Positions 1-7,754 of a stretch of DNA of 27,544 nt are shown here, piece by piece (the first letter of the stretch is position 1; each line of letters starts with the position of its first letter). Made by a program: the position numbers and the translations under genes. The notes under the pieces were generated by a model. It saw only the letters and a list, made by a program, of their open reading frames with translations, had not been told where the DNA came from and did no database searches. Source of the DNA: G020348385 sp964580235 (lineage in GTDB: Bacteria > Acidobacteriota > Aminicenantia > Aminicenantales > Aminicenantaceae); the NCBI GenBank assembly GCA_964580235.1, contig CAZOJY010000039.1, positions 1-27,544 on the forward strand. The letters run 5' to 3'.

Positions 1-1262
1 CCCATCCGCATCATTTCACTGCACCGGGAACAGGAAATGCAGACTTTTTTGGGGTCCATCTTCCCTTTCTCCATTAAATCCAACGGCGCGTCTGGATACG
101 CAAATGAACTTCTTCCCAGCCCGATAAAAGCGGCCTCTTTTTTTTGAAGGACAGCCGCCCCCACGTGGGGAAAAAATTGACGCAGCCAGGAATACCCTGT
201 TCCCACCATCGGAATTTCTGGAAACTCTTTCTGCATATCGGCCGTTATGGACTGGAGCCGGCTCACTCCTTCCAATGGATGTTCTGGAGGAATGGAAGCT
301 CCGGGAAGAGGACGGTCGAAAGGTCTGCCAAGATGAGGAAAACGAGAGGGAATTCCCGCAGTGATGTTCAGCAAAGAGCATCCCTCATCGAGAAGCCGCA
401 TGACGACTCTTTTTGGTTCGGTCAGATCAATACATCCCGATTCATCTTTCGAAACACCAAAACCATCGGGAAAGGGAATACCGTCATAGGCACTCAATCG
501 CACGGCAAGATGGATCTGGGGAACCTCCTTCCGGATCTTTTTGGCTACTTCTGTTAGAAACCGAATCCTATTGTCAAAAAAACCTCCATATTTGCTGTTC
601 TGCCGCTCGAAGGAAGCCAAAAGATCATTGACCAGATAGCCGTGACAGGCCTTTATATCCACTGCATCAAATCCCGCTCGAGCTGCCAGACAAGCAGCTT
701 TGACAAAACTCTCCTGCAAAAGATCCAACTCTTTGTCGCTGAGAATGTGAAGGTTTTCAGCTTTTTTATCCAAAACGGGATTGAACATAGCCACATGCGG
801 CTGGGGCATCCCTCGAGGTTTGCTGTATCGGCCCGACTGCGCCAGCTGAAGCACACAAAAGATTCCGTGTTTGTCCCCGAAAGATTGGATGGCTTCCTGG
901 CGAGTATCCGCAATCAGCGCTGCGAAGCCACCCATATTCTGCTCATGAAGCCACAGCTGCCGGGGATTGGATCGTCCATCTGAAACCACGCTCGTCGCTT
1001 CGAACCAGATTAAAGCGCTTCCGCCCCCAGCGAAACGTTTGTAACGCCGCAAAGTCAAATCACTGGGTGACCCATCCGGATTGGCATCATATCCTTCCAT
1101 GGGTTGGACGGCCATACGGTTGGTTATTTTTTTCGACCCCAAGGAAATCTCTTCGAACAAAGAGCTCAGATCTTGCTGAAAAGGAAGCTCTATCCCCAAA
1201 TCAGAGGCCTTCTGGAGCAATTCTTCACTTGATTGAAAGGCAAATGTCTCATGCTGGGACAT
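1..1262 (-). CDS. NADH:flavin oxidoreductase, Old Yellow Enzyme family (3' end off the window)
   Basis: An open frame of 420 codons runs from an ATG at 1262 to the left edge without a stop, so the C-terminus is missing. The protein looks like an FMN-dependent TIM-barrel ene-reductase. Visible signatures are an early MAVQPMEGYD segment, a central HGYLVNDLL followed by YGGFFDNRIRF (the usual substrate/FMN region with its YGG..NR.RF motif), and near the end three cysteines C408, C411 and C414 (CISCSRC). Those cysteines suggest a 4Fe-4S cluster like that of the dienoyl-CoA reductase/TMADH branch, although the spacing is C-x2-C-x2-C rather than C-x2-C-x3-C. The family reduces activated C=C bonds or oxidises amines using NAD(P)H; the substrate cannot be read here. 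The start has only a weak GGGG ribosome-binding site. It follows the sugar isomerase on the same strand after a 129-bp gap. Family sure, function open. Confidence 0.88.
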   Translation of the reverse strand, partial: MSQHETFAFQSSEELLQKASDLGIELPFQQDLSSLFEEISLGSKKITNRMAVQPMEGYDANPDGSPSDLTLRRYKRFAGGGSALIWFEATSVVSDGRSNPRQLWLHEQNMGGFAALIADTRQEAIQSFGDKHGIFCVLQLAQSGRYSKPRGMPQPHVAMFNPVLDKKAENLHILSDKELDLLQESFVKAACLAARAGFDAVDIKACHGYLVNDLLASFERQNSKYGGFFDNRIRFLTEVAKKIRKEVPQIHLAVRLSAYDGIPFPDGFGVSKDESGCIDLTEPKRVVMRLLDEGCSLLNITAGIPSRFPHLGRPFDRPLPGASIPPEHPLEGVSRLQSITADMQKEFPEIPMVGTGYSWLRQFFPHVGAAVLQKKEAAFIGLGRSSFAYPDAPLDLMEKGKMDPKKVCISCSRCSEMMRM

Positions 1263-1308
1263 GGTCCCCTATAGTGTATCGGAATTTTTAGTCAAAGAGA
1301 ACGAAAAA

Positions 1309-1327
1309 TTAAATCTGGATTATTTTA
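1309..1327 (+). repeat. Degenerate copy of the AACCTG-N3-TATTCAT intergenic repeat
   Basis: The sequence TTAAATCTGGATTATTTTA resembles the better copies elsewhere in the window (TTAACCTGGATTATTCA), with differences in the CC and in the final TCAT. It lies between the isomerase stop and the oxidoreductase start. Counted as a weak member only. Confidence 0.35.
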
Positions 1328-1391
1328 CGGATTCCACGTGAGCATAGGAGTCATTGCTGCTTTTAAAGGATTGGACATCGTCGGAATGGCT

Positions 1392-2384
1392 TTAAAAGCC
1401 AAGCAATTGTTTGAGGGCTTGGATGTCGCGCTTGGTCCTCGCTTCGCAGAGCTGAGGCCAGTCTTCTCTTGCTGTGACGGCCATTTCCCCGCTTTTTATC
1501 CTTTCTTCCGTTTGGAGGGCCAGCTGAAGAATCCGGGCAAATTCTTCTGTTGTCAGATCAGGAAATTTCGATAAAAACAGAGTGTCAAACACAGGGAGAA
1601 AAAATTCTCCACCGTGGTCCTCGATAGTGAGGTTGATATTTCTCTGAGAGAGATCGAGAAAAGAACAAATCTTCCGTAGATCGATCACGCCCTTCCCGAT
1701 CTCGACTGGAAAGGTTGTCAATCCCTGATGATTCAAGATAACAGCCCCATCTTTAATATGCGTACAAACCACCCAAGGCAGGATCCTTTGCACAGCGCTG
1801 ACCGGATCTTCGAGCATGGTCAGCAGGTTCATGGTATCCAGGCAGATCCCCAGGTATTCGCCCGGTACCGTATCGCACCTGTCAAAAAGCCGGAGCAGCT
1901 CATGGGTCGTGAATTCGAAATGGGTTTCCACGGCCAGGATGACATTGTTGTCCATCAGCATTTGCCGCTGTGCCCGCAGGCTTTTAGCCATCTTTTCGAC
2001 CAAGGTTTCCGCTACAGGGCTCTTGGAATCCCACCGCATCAATCCACCCGAACAGGACCTCACGACCGATGTGCCGAGAAGGGCAGCCTGCCCGGCCACC
2101 TTTCGGTTGATCCCAGCAATATCTTTTTTCTCCCATGTCTTCAAATCAAACGGGATATGCTGCGCTCCCCCCCACTCCAGGTAGAGGCCTTTATCTGCCG
2201 CATAACTGGCCAAATCTTTCAAATAAGCCTCATCCACTTTCCCGGCAACATCTGAATCCAGCCCCGAAAACTGGACGCCTTTGGCTCCGTTGTCTGCCGC
2301 CCATTTCAAGACATCGAGAGGCGACAGGCCGAGAGGATGCAGACAGTAACTATCGATGCCGACAGAGATTTCTTCTTTCTTCAT
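1392..2384 (-). CDS. Sugar phosphate isomerase/epimerase-like TIM barrel (AP endonuclease 2 family)
   Basis: 330 residues, no signal peptide, so probably cytoplasmic. The xylose-isomerase-like TIM barrel fold is supported by the N-terminal SVGIDSYCLH strand and by acidic/His metal ligands in the expected order: E153 in AVETHFE, D183 in CLDTMN, H209 in THIKD and E255 in TIEDHG. These would hold a divalent metal for enolisation, epimerisation or related keto-sugar chemistry; the actual sugar is unknown. A TTG at 2387 directly precedes the ATG at 2384; AGGTG lies 8 nt before the ATG, so the ATG is preferred. Length is normal for the family. The gene is followed by the flavin oxidoreductase and preceded by a 216-bp spacer carrying an intergenic repeat. 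Related to the Tat-exported isomerase at 14014-14883, but this copy keeps the first metal Glu and lacks an export signal. Confidence 0.85.
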   Translation of the reverse strand: MKKEEISVGIDSYCLHPLGLSPLDVLKWAADNGAKGVQFSGLDSDVAGKVDEAYLKDLASYAADKGLYLEWGGAQHIPFDLKTWEKKDIAGINRKVAGQAALLGTSVVRSCSGGLMRWDSKSPVAETLVEKMAKSLRAQRQMLMDNNVILAVETHFEFTTHELLRLFDRCDTVPGEYLGICLDTMNLLTMLEDPVSAVQRILPWVVCTHIKDGAVILNHQGLTTFPVEIGKGVIDLRKICSFLDLSQRNINLTIEDHGGEFFLPVFDTLFLSKFPDLTTEEFARILQLALQTEERIKSGEMAVTAREDWPQLCEARTKRDIQALKQLLGF

Positions 2385-2413
2385 CAATAAATCACCTGAA
2401 TGACTAACGCTAA

Positions 2414-2436
2414 TTAATCTGAATTATCCAGGTTAA
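2414..2436 (-). repeat. Copy of the AACCTG-N3-TATTCAT intergenic repeat
   Basis: On the minus strand the segment reads TTAACCTGGATAATTCAG, matching the core AACCTG and ATTCA of the other copies. It sits 30 bp upstream of the isomerase start. The rest of the 2388-2600 spacer shows no gene or RNA that I can recognise. Confidence 0.5.
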
Positions 2437-2600
2437 TCCTTTTGATGATGTGCCACCCTTATTTAACACCAACAGCAGGACTTATGGCAATAGGAATTTC
2501 TAAGAGAGGGGCCTTATTCTATATTCCAAAGGTTTCTGATAATACGCCATCATAGCCCCAGCGCTGGTCTGTATTTGGCGGATCACGGCCGTGGAAAAGC

Positions 2601-3659
2601 TTATATCTGCACCTCATACACAGCTGGGATCTTAGTGAGCTGAATATCCTTATTAAAAGTCCATGCGACCAGGTTCACATACCGAAAATAGGGGAAAAAC
2701 CGGTTGCGGTACAGGGGCTCCATCGGATAATACTTCCGTGTCCATTCGACCGCGCCTAAACAACCGGCTTGCCGAATATAACAAAGAAAAGCTTCAACGA
2801 ACCGTTTCCGTTCGCGGCTGGAAAGTGCGGGGTAAGCCACATGATTGATCCAGGCCCAACGCGCTTTGCTTTTTCCGAGATGATCATGATATATAAAGTT
2901 GATCAGACCTTCCACTTTCTCTTCTTTCTCGTACACCAATGTCTGCGAGACATCCGGATAATCGAGTTCGACACCCAACTCCTCGCGGTCCCAAACCACA
3001 GCCAATCTTATTTTTTCTGCATATTGATTAAGCAGAGTCAAACAGCGATCTAAATCTTCTTCCCGATATTCCCGCATAGGAAAAGAATCCCTCTTTTTTG
3101 GAGCTTTTTGTGCACCAATGAGACGGATCGCTGCCTTTTCCCAGCTTTTCAGCCCTTCCGATTCAGCCGCCCGGTCCAGATCTAACACCCGGGCAATGAC
3201 ATAATTTCTCTTTAGCCATTGGACAGGGTTACCGGTCGCTTCAAGTTTTCTAATCAATTGGGTCGACCGATGCCCTTTTTCAAGAGCATAAAGCGAAAGA
3301 TCGTATTGATACTTTTTGTTGAGCCTGAGGGCCTCTTGGATGAGAGCCTGGGCAATTCCCTGCCGGAGGAACTCTTTTCTGGTGACCAACAGACAGGTGT
3401 AAACTCCCCGGTAAATTTTTCCATCGATGCTGAAACGGCGGGGCAGGTTGGCCATAAAGGAGATGATTTCATTCCCTCGATAGGCTGCAATCAGATGGGT
3501 CTTATCCTCCAACCTGTCGAAGACAAACCTCAGGAATTCCGGGCGGTAAAGGTTGGGAAAGGATTCAATCCCGTACTCATTCCGCCAGGCCGAATGCGCC
3601 ATTTTTTCCAGGCCTTCCAGGTCTCCTCGAAAAGTCTCGATACTTACTCCAGAAAGCAT
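2601..3659 (-). CDS. Two-domain GNAT N-acetyltransferase, 5' end at the assembly gap
   Basis: At least 352 residues read from an ATG at 3657-3659, which touches the N run, so the true start may lie inside the gap. The N-terminal half is a GNAT domain: the acetyl-CoA loop is visible as R94-K-E-F-L-R-Q100-G-I-A103 after the VYTCLLV strand, the usual R/Q-x-x-G-x-A motif. A linker around residues 165-190 leads to a second GNAT-like half that begins FPMREYREEDL, with the strand-rich VYEKEEKVEGLINF and AWINHVAY segments but without a clear second acetyl-CoA loop. The arrangement resembles Eis-like or other tandem GNAT proteins. It would transfer an acetyl group from acetyl-CoA to an unknown amine. 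It is probably co-transcribed with prdX on the other side of the gap. Confidence 0.8.
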   Translation of the reverse strand: MLSGVSIETFRGDLEGLEKMAHSAWRNEYGIESFPNLYRPEFLRFVFDRLEDKTHLIAAYRGNEIISFMANLPRRFSIDGKIYRGVYTCLLVTRKEFLRQGIAQALIQEALRLNKKYQYDLSLYALEKGHRSTQLIRKLEATGNPVQWLKRNYVIARVLDLDRAAESEGLKSWEKAAIRLIGAQKAPKKRDSFPMREYREEDLDRCLTLLNQYAEKIRLAVVWDREELGVELDYPDVSQTLVYEKEEKVEGLINFIYHDHLGKSKARWAWINHVAYPALSSRERKRFVEAFLCYIRQAGCLGAVEWTRKYYPMEPLYRNRFFPYFRYVNLVAWTFNKDIQLTKIPAVYEVQI

Positions 3660-3759
3660 NNNNNNNNNNNNNNNNNNNNNNNNNNNNNNNNNNNNNNNNN
3701 NNNNNNNNNNNNNNNNNNNNNNNNNNNNNNNNNNNNNNNNNNNNNNNNNNNNNNNNNNN
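3660..3759. other. Assembly gap (100 N)
   Basis: Exactly 100 ambiguous bases, the conventional filler for a scaffold gap of unknown length. It separates the end of prdX from the start of the GNAT gene. The two genes are in the same frame across it by chance; they are not one protein. Confidence 0.98.
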
Positions 3760-4250
3760 GGAAGATAACGGATAGTATTTCCACACCAGGATAAAAACTT
3801 TGTCAAATCCTGAAAAGTAATGCCAACCGTCGCCGTGTTCACGTTGGGATGGAAATTGACCCTATCGGCTTTCTTTAAATCCTCATCGATCACGACCTGC
3901 ACATGATGTTCTTTGTCATTGATCAAGCCAAAAACCGATACAGAGCCTGTTTCAAGGCCCAGGTGCTTCATCAGCCTTTTTTCGGAAGCAAAACTCAACC
4001 GGTCTTCTCCCAATAACCTGTTTAAAGATTTGAGATCCGCCGCTTTGGAGGCTTCCAGGATAACCAGGTAATGGCGGTTTCCTTTTTTATTTCTCAGAAA
4101 GAGGTTCTTACAGTGGGCCCCGATGATTTGTGTCCAGTATTTTTCAGCTTCCTCTACCGTGAACACAGGCGGATGTTCATGTCTGGTGTAAGAAATCCCA
4201 AGCTCATCCAGAACATTGTAGACCGCTGCTTCTTTTTCGGATAATGCCAT
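3760..4250 (-). CDS. prdX: PrdX/YbaK-type prolyl-tRNA editing deacylase, C-terminus lost in gap
   Basis: The visible 163 residues match the INS-superfamily free-standing editing domain that removes mischarged amino acid (typically alanine) from tRNA-Pro. Family landmarks are the N-terminal YTRHEHPPVFTVEEAE, the GAHCKNLFLRNKKG segment with conserved K48, the FASEKRLMKHLGLETGSVS stretch, GLIND and the late NFHPNVNTATVGI block. Homologues end soon after the FLSWCGN segment, so probably only a few residues are hidden by the N run. The ATG at 4250 is preceded by AGGAAAGAGG, a good ribosome-binding site, which overlaps the end of the upstream lipoprotein gene (11 bp between stop and start). This implies co-transcription with the lipoprotein gene. 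Acts in the cytoplasm in translation quality control. Confidence 0.9.
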
Positions 4251-4261
4251 CTGCCTCTTTC

Positions 4262-4762
4262 CTACTTCACAATAAATGTAGCATCCAGCTCCCGCTTTTT
4301 AGCCTGGATCTGGTCAAACAGTTTATTCACAGCTTTCATGTGTTGGTCCATGTCGTTTAGCGGCTTCATGGCGAGATCATGCAATTGAACATAAATCTCA
4401 TAAAGCTCCTCGAGTTTTTTGTATGTCTCTTCAAATTGCGAGGGAGGCTCTTTCAGCTCTCCGAGGAGATTCTCGATCATTGCCTTGTGCTCGATCATCG
4501 TGGCTTTATTTTGCTTCGTTTCTGGGCCTAACATCTGAGCTGCAGCTGTTTCAAAATCCATATCCGATACTCTGGCATATTCCCAGACTGCCTGATAGGC
4601 CCTTGACTGGCTGACACAGGCCGATGCCTGTTGAACAATTAGCTCTCCCAGACCTTGAGCTTTGATCTCATACTTCTGCTCCTCCTGCGCCCGATTGCTG
4701 CAGCTAGAAAATAAACAAAACATAAAAAAAACAATAGGCGCAATAATTAGGCATTTTTTCAT
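4262..4762 (-). CDS. Small lipoprotein with helical/coiled-coil body
   Basis: 166 residues. The N-terminus is a lipoprotein signal peptide: MKK, a hydrophobic stretch and a lipobox LFSSC with the lipidated cysteine at 21. The rest is almost entirely charged amphipathic helix (for example EETYKKLEELYEIYVQLHDLA), suggesting a helical bundle or coiled coil anchored to a membrane and facing the periplasm. No enzymatic motif is seen and I do not recognise the family. The start is certain: AGGAGG lies 5 nt before the ATG, and the ATG overlaps the TGA of the upstream glycoside-hydrolase-like remnant by 4 bp, so the two are translationally coupled. Function unknown. Confidence 0.85.
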   Translation of the reverse strand: MKKCLIIAPIVFFMFCLFSSCSNRAQEEQKYEIKAQGLGELIVQQASACVSQSRAYQAVWEYARVSDMDFETAAAQMLGPETKQNKATMIEHKAMIENLLGELKEPPSQFEETYKKLEELYEIYVQLHDLAMKPLNDMDQHMKAVNKLFDQIQAKKRELDATFIVK

Positions 4763-5488
4763 AGATTCCTCCTGGCCTTCTTCAGTTGAATTTTGATCGA
4801 AGATTCTCCCAAAACCTCAGCACAAAAATCCACATACGGGCTCTTCTCGATCAATCTATTCTGAAATTCAATATCTTTGCCGCCTACACTCACAGATTTC
4901 CCCTCAAAATCCTTAGGAACCAAAACATGGAACAGGATTTTAGATTGGGATGTCCGAACGTCGAGACAGATTAGATCTTTCTTGTGCCAGAAAGTATAGC
5001 CCAAATTAGCGGCAGAACACTGATACTCGACCCGGACTTCGGCCTCTGCCATTTCTGCTGCCACCCAACGGGGGGAAAGCTGAACATTTTGCATCATACT
5101 CATTCTGTCTTCCACCCCCACCAGACCCTCAAGAAAAGCATAGAGCATCGCACTCGAACCCCACGCATCTGCGGGGGATGCTTCTGGACTCGTGCTTGTT
5201 GCAGCACTCGCAGGCCTTCCATCGGGAAAATACCAGAGATAAGTCGTTCCCGTTTCTTCTATCATTCGGGAGTAGCGGTTCAAGATACTTCACGCCGCGG
5301 AGCATGTCGCTGTAGTCTCTGATCCAGAAGGATTTGGAATCTGGAGTGCGGTATCCCCTGATTTTCTTCCCATCGATTACGATATCCAGGGCATTTTTTT
5401 CTAGAAAGGAGCGGATTTTGGGGATAAACTGGTCGAATTCCGGCCGGCCGGTTTTAACGAACGTCTTCTCGCCCATCGGTGCAAACAT
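4759..5488 (-). pseudogene. Remnant of a glycoside-hydrolase-like gene, internally deleted and out of frame
   Basis: Two pieces of one protein are joined out of frame. The 5' piece (5488 to about 5285) reads MFAPMGEKTFVKTGRPEFD and RGYRTPDSKSFWIRDYSDMLRG, followed by VKYLEP. The 3' piece (about 5290 to 4759) continues in another frame with LNRYSRMIEETGTTYLWYFP, DGRPASAATSTSPEA and ADAWGSSAMLYAFLEGL, then a beta-rich tail. These look like the start and end of a secreted or cytoplasmic sugar-processing protein with a six-hairpin (alpha/alpha)6 catalytic domain of several hundred residues. That middle is absent here, and translation from the 5' piece goes off frame at the join. The join lies in 5275-5286. 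Either a real deletion or an assembly error. Family assignment is from memory of the motifs and is moderately sure. Confidence 0.65.
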
Positions 5489-5533
5489 ACCATCAAACTC
5501 TGCCTGGATTCAAGAAATAGGGGAGGTTGGCTG

Positions 5534-5562
5534 TTGACATCGGGGTTGATCCGAAGTAAAAA
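5534..5562 (+). promoter_or_regulatory. Candidate sigma-70-type promoter for the SSS symporter gene
   Basis: A perfect -35 TTGACA (5534-5539) is followed after 17 bp by TAAAAA (5557-5562), a partial -10 match. The expected transcription start would be about 18 nt before the symporter ATG. Prediction by eye only. Confidence 0.4.
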
Positions 5563-5586
5563 ATTAGGCATTGGACTGATGTGATC

Positions 5587-7695
5587 ATGAATATCTGGGG
5601 TCTGCACTTCATGGATGCCGGAATCATCATCTTTTATGTTTTTCTCATTTTATGGATTGGAAAACGGGCCGGCAAAAAAACCAAAAACACAGGCGATTTT
5701 TTCCTGGCCGGCCGGAAACTGGGTAAATTCTATCAATTCTTCCTCAATTTCGGCTGCTCCACCAACGCCGATCAGGCTGTGGCCGTTTCCCGTGAAATCT
5801 ATCGGACGGGAATCGGCGGCATGTGGATCCAGTTCCTGGTCCTTTTTCTGACCCCTTTCTACTGGTTCTCGACGTTCTTCTTCAGACGAATTCGCCTGAC
5901 AACAATCGGGGATTATTTCGCCGAACGTTTCAACAGCAAATCCCTCGGCGCAAGCTACGCTATTTTCATCCTGTTGATGTCCATTTTGGGAGGCGGAATC
6001 GGCTATATGGTGGCAGCCAAAACCATGATGGCCATGACGCCCAAATCGCCCGGACAATGGTCCCATGAAGAACGCATGAGTGTGCAGCAGTATCAGGAAT
6101 TTCAAGGCCTGAGAAATCAATTAGGTCAGGAGTTGAGCCGACAGGACAAAATCCGATACGACGAATTGAACGAAAAAAACAAGCGGGGCGAACTCCATTC
6201 GTTTATCTCCCACACCAATCCCATTCTTTTTTATTTCATTTATGCTGTGATCGTGGGAATCTACACCATGCTGGGAGGATTCCGCGCTGCGGCCATCACA
6301 GATGCCATACAGGGAGTGTTGATCATCACGTTCTCTATGATTCTCATTCCGATAGGCCTTCACAAGATTGGAGGCTTTTCCGGCCTTCATGCCTCGGTGC
6401 CCAACTATATGTTTGAGCTTTTTGGCTCTGTCACCATGAGCGAATATGCCTGGTATACCATCTGCGGAATGGTGCTGGCCAATCTCGTCTCGATCATAGC
6501 TGTGGCCCCGGGTATGCAGACAGCCGGATCAGCCAAAAACGAGATGACCGCCCGCTTCGGTATGATCGGCGGCATGTTTTTTAAGCGCTTCATCATGATT
6601 TTCTGGGCATTGGCAGGCCTGCTTGCCATCGGGTTGTACACCGGGATCCTTCACGATCCTGATTTGATTTGGGGATACATGTCCAAAGACCTTCTCTTCC
6701 CAGGAGCTATAGGATTGATGCTGGTGGGTATCCTGGCTGCCAACATGTCCACACTGGATGCCAGCGCCGTCTCTTACTCAGCCCTTTTCATCAAAAACAT
6801 TTATCAGCCTTTAAAACCGGGAAAATCCGAAAGCCACTATTTGTTGGTGGGCCGCATCGCCATCGCGGCAACCCTCCTCGGAGGAATTGCTGTTGCTCTT
6901 TACATAAACAATCTGCTGGAGCTCTTTAAATACATCATATCCATACCCGCCATCTATGGCGCATCTATCTGGCTGGGCTTCCTTTGGCGCAGGTTGACAA
7001 AAACTGCCGTCATCACCCAAGTGGTGCTTTGTGTGATCATTTATGCCGTCATCCCAAATCTTTTTCCTTCATTAAACTGGGCCAAGACCAATCCCTCGCT
7101 TCTCCAGGAAACACAACCCAAGGCTGTCAGATACACAACAAGTGCATTAAAGACAGATGTCGAACGAGGAAATGCCGATTTTGTCGGTCAATCCATCACC
7201 AAACGACATGTCACCGAGCCTGTGGGCGTATATTTCGAAAGTGTCGCTCGAGTCGATCCCTCAGATCCAGATTCGGCAAAAGTGGGGCTGGGGCGGTTCC
7301 ATGCTGAACTCTGGGTGTTGAGCTGGTTCGGGATTGATTTTTCTGGATACAAAAAATCTCAATTAGTCGCCATCCGGTTCTTTTTCGATGCCCTGTTTCC
7401 GTTTGTTTTTTTATTCCTGATCTCTTTATTCACGAAACCAGCACCCAAACCGAACCTGGATAGATTTTTTGCCAAACTCCATACACCGGTTCAGCAGACA
7501 GATGAGGAAGAAAAGAAAGCCCTGCAGGAATCTTATGACAATCCCGTGAAATTCGAAAAGCATAAGATCAAACCGGGTTCAAACTGGGAAATCATGAAGC
7601 CTAAAAAGATCGATGTTCTGGGATTCGGCGGAAGCTGGATACTCGTTGGAGTCATTATCCTGTTGCTCTGGCTTATGACTTCTATAAAACTGTGA
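5587..7695 (+). CDS. Sodium:solute symporter (SSS family)
   Basis: 702 residues from the ATG at 5587; a GTG two codons earlier (5581) is an alternative and neither has a strong ribosome-binding site. The SSS signature DFFLAGRKLGKF follows the first transmembrane helix, and more than ten hydrophobic segments follow in the LeuT-fold pattern, with TLDASAVSYSALF in the region of the Na+-linked helices. It should import a sugar or organic acid with Na+ across the inner membrane. Two long hydrophilic insertions are unusual: about 60 charged residues around 150-210, and about 95 residues around 500-595. Length is above the common 500-600 for SSS. The secreted PPC/VWA protein gene follows 59 bp downstream on the same strand. 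Context of sugar-processing genes suggests a carbohydrate substrate, but this is inference. Confidence 0.88.
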   Translation: MNIWGLHFMDAGIIIFYVFLILWIGKRAGKKTKNTGDFFLAGRKLGKFYQFFLNFGCSTNADQAVAVSREIYRTGIGGMWIQFLVLFLTPFYWFSTFFFRRIRLTTIGDYFAERFNSKSLGASYAIFILLMSILGGGIGYMVAAKTMMAMTPKSPGQWSHEERMSVQQYQEFQGLRNQLGQELSRQDKIRYDELNEKNKRGELHSFISHTNPILFYFIYAVIVGIYTMLGGFRAAAITDAIQGVLIITFSMILIPIGLHKIGGFSGLHASVPNYMFELFGSVTMSEYAWYTICGMVLANLVSIIAVAPGMQTAGSAKNEMTARFGMIGGMFFKRFIMIFWALAGLLAIGLYTGILHDPDLIWGYMSKDLLFPGAIGLMLVGILAANMSTLDASAVSYSALFIKNIYQPLKPGKSESHYLLVGRIAIAATLLGGIAVALYINNLLELFKYIISIPAIYGASIWLGFLWRRLTKTAVITQVVLCVIIYAVIPNLFPSLNWAKTNPSLLQETQPKAVRYTTSALKTDVERGNADFVGQSITKRHVTEPVGVYFESVARVDPSDPDSAKVGLGRFHAELWVLSWFGIDFSGYKKSQLVAIRFFFDALFPFVFLFLISLFTKPAPKPNLDRFFAKLHTPVQQTDEEEKKALQESYDNPVKFEKHKIKPGSNWEIMKPKKIDVLGFGGSWILVGVIILLLWLMTSIKL

Positions 7696-7754
7696 TAAGA
7701 TAATTCTAAACATGTTTGCAGGCAAAATCACGGAAAAATAAGGAGGTTTTGGCT

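Noticed and set aside
2601..4250. A single 549-codon protein fusing a tRNA-editing domain to a GNAT acetyltransferase
   Set aside because: The frame continues only through 100 N. The editing domain is complete but for its last residues and the GNAT part has its own ATG at the gap edge, so they are two genes.
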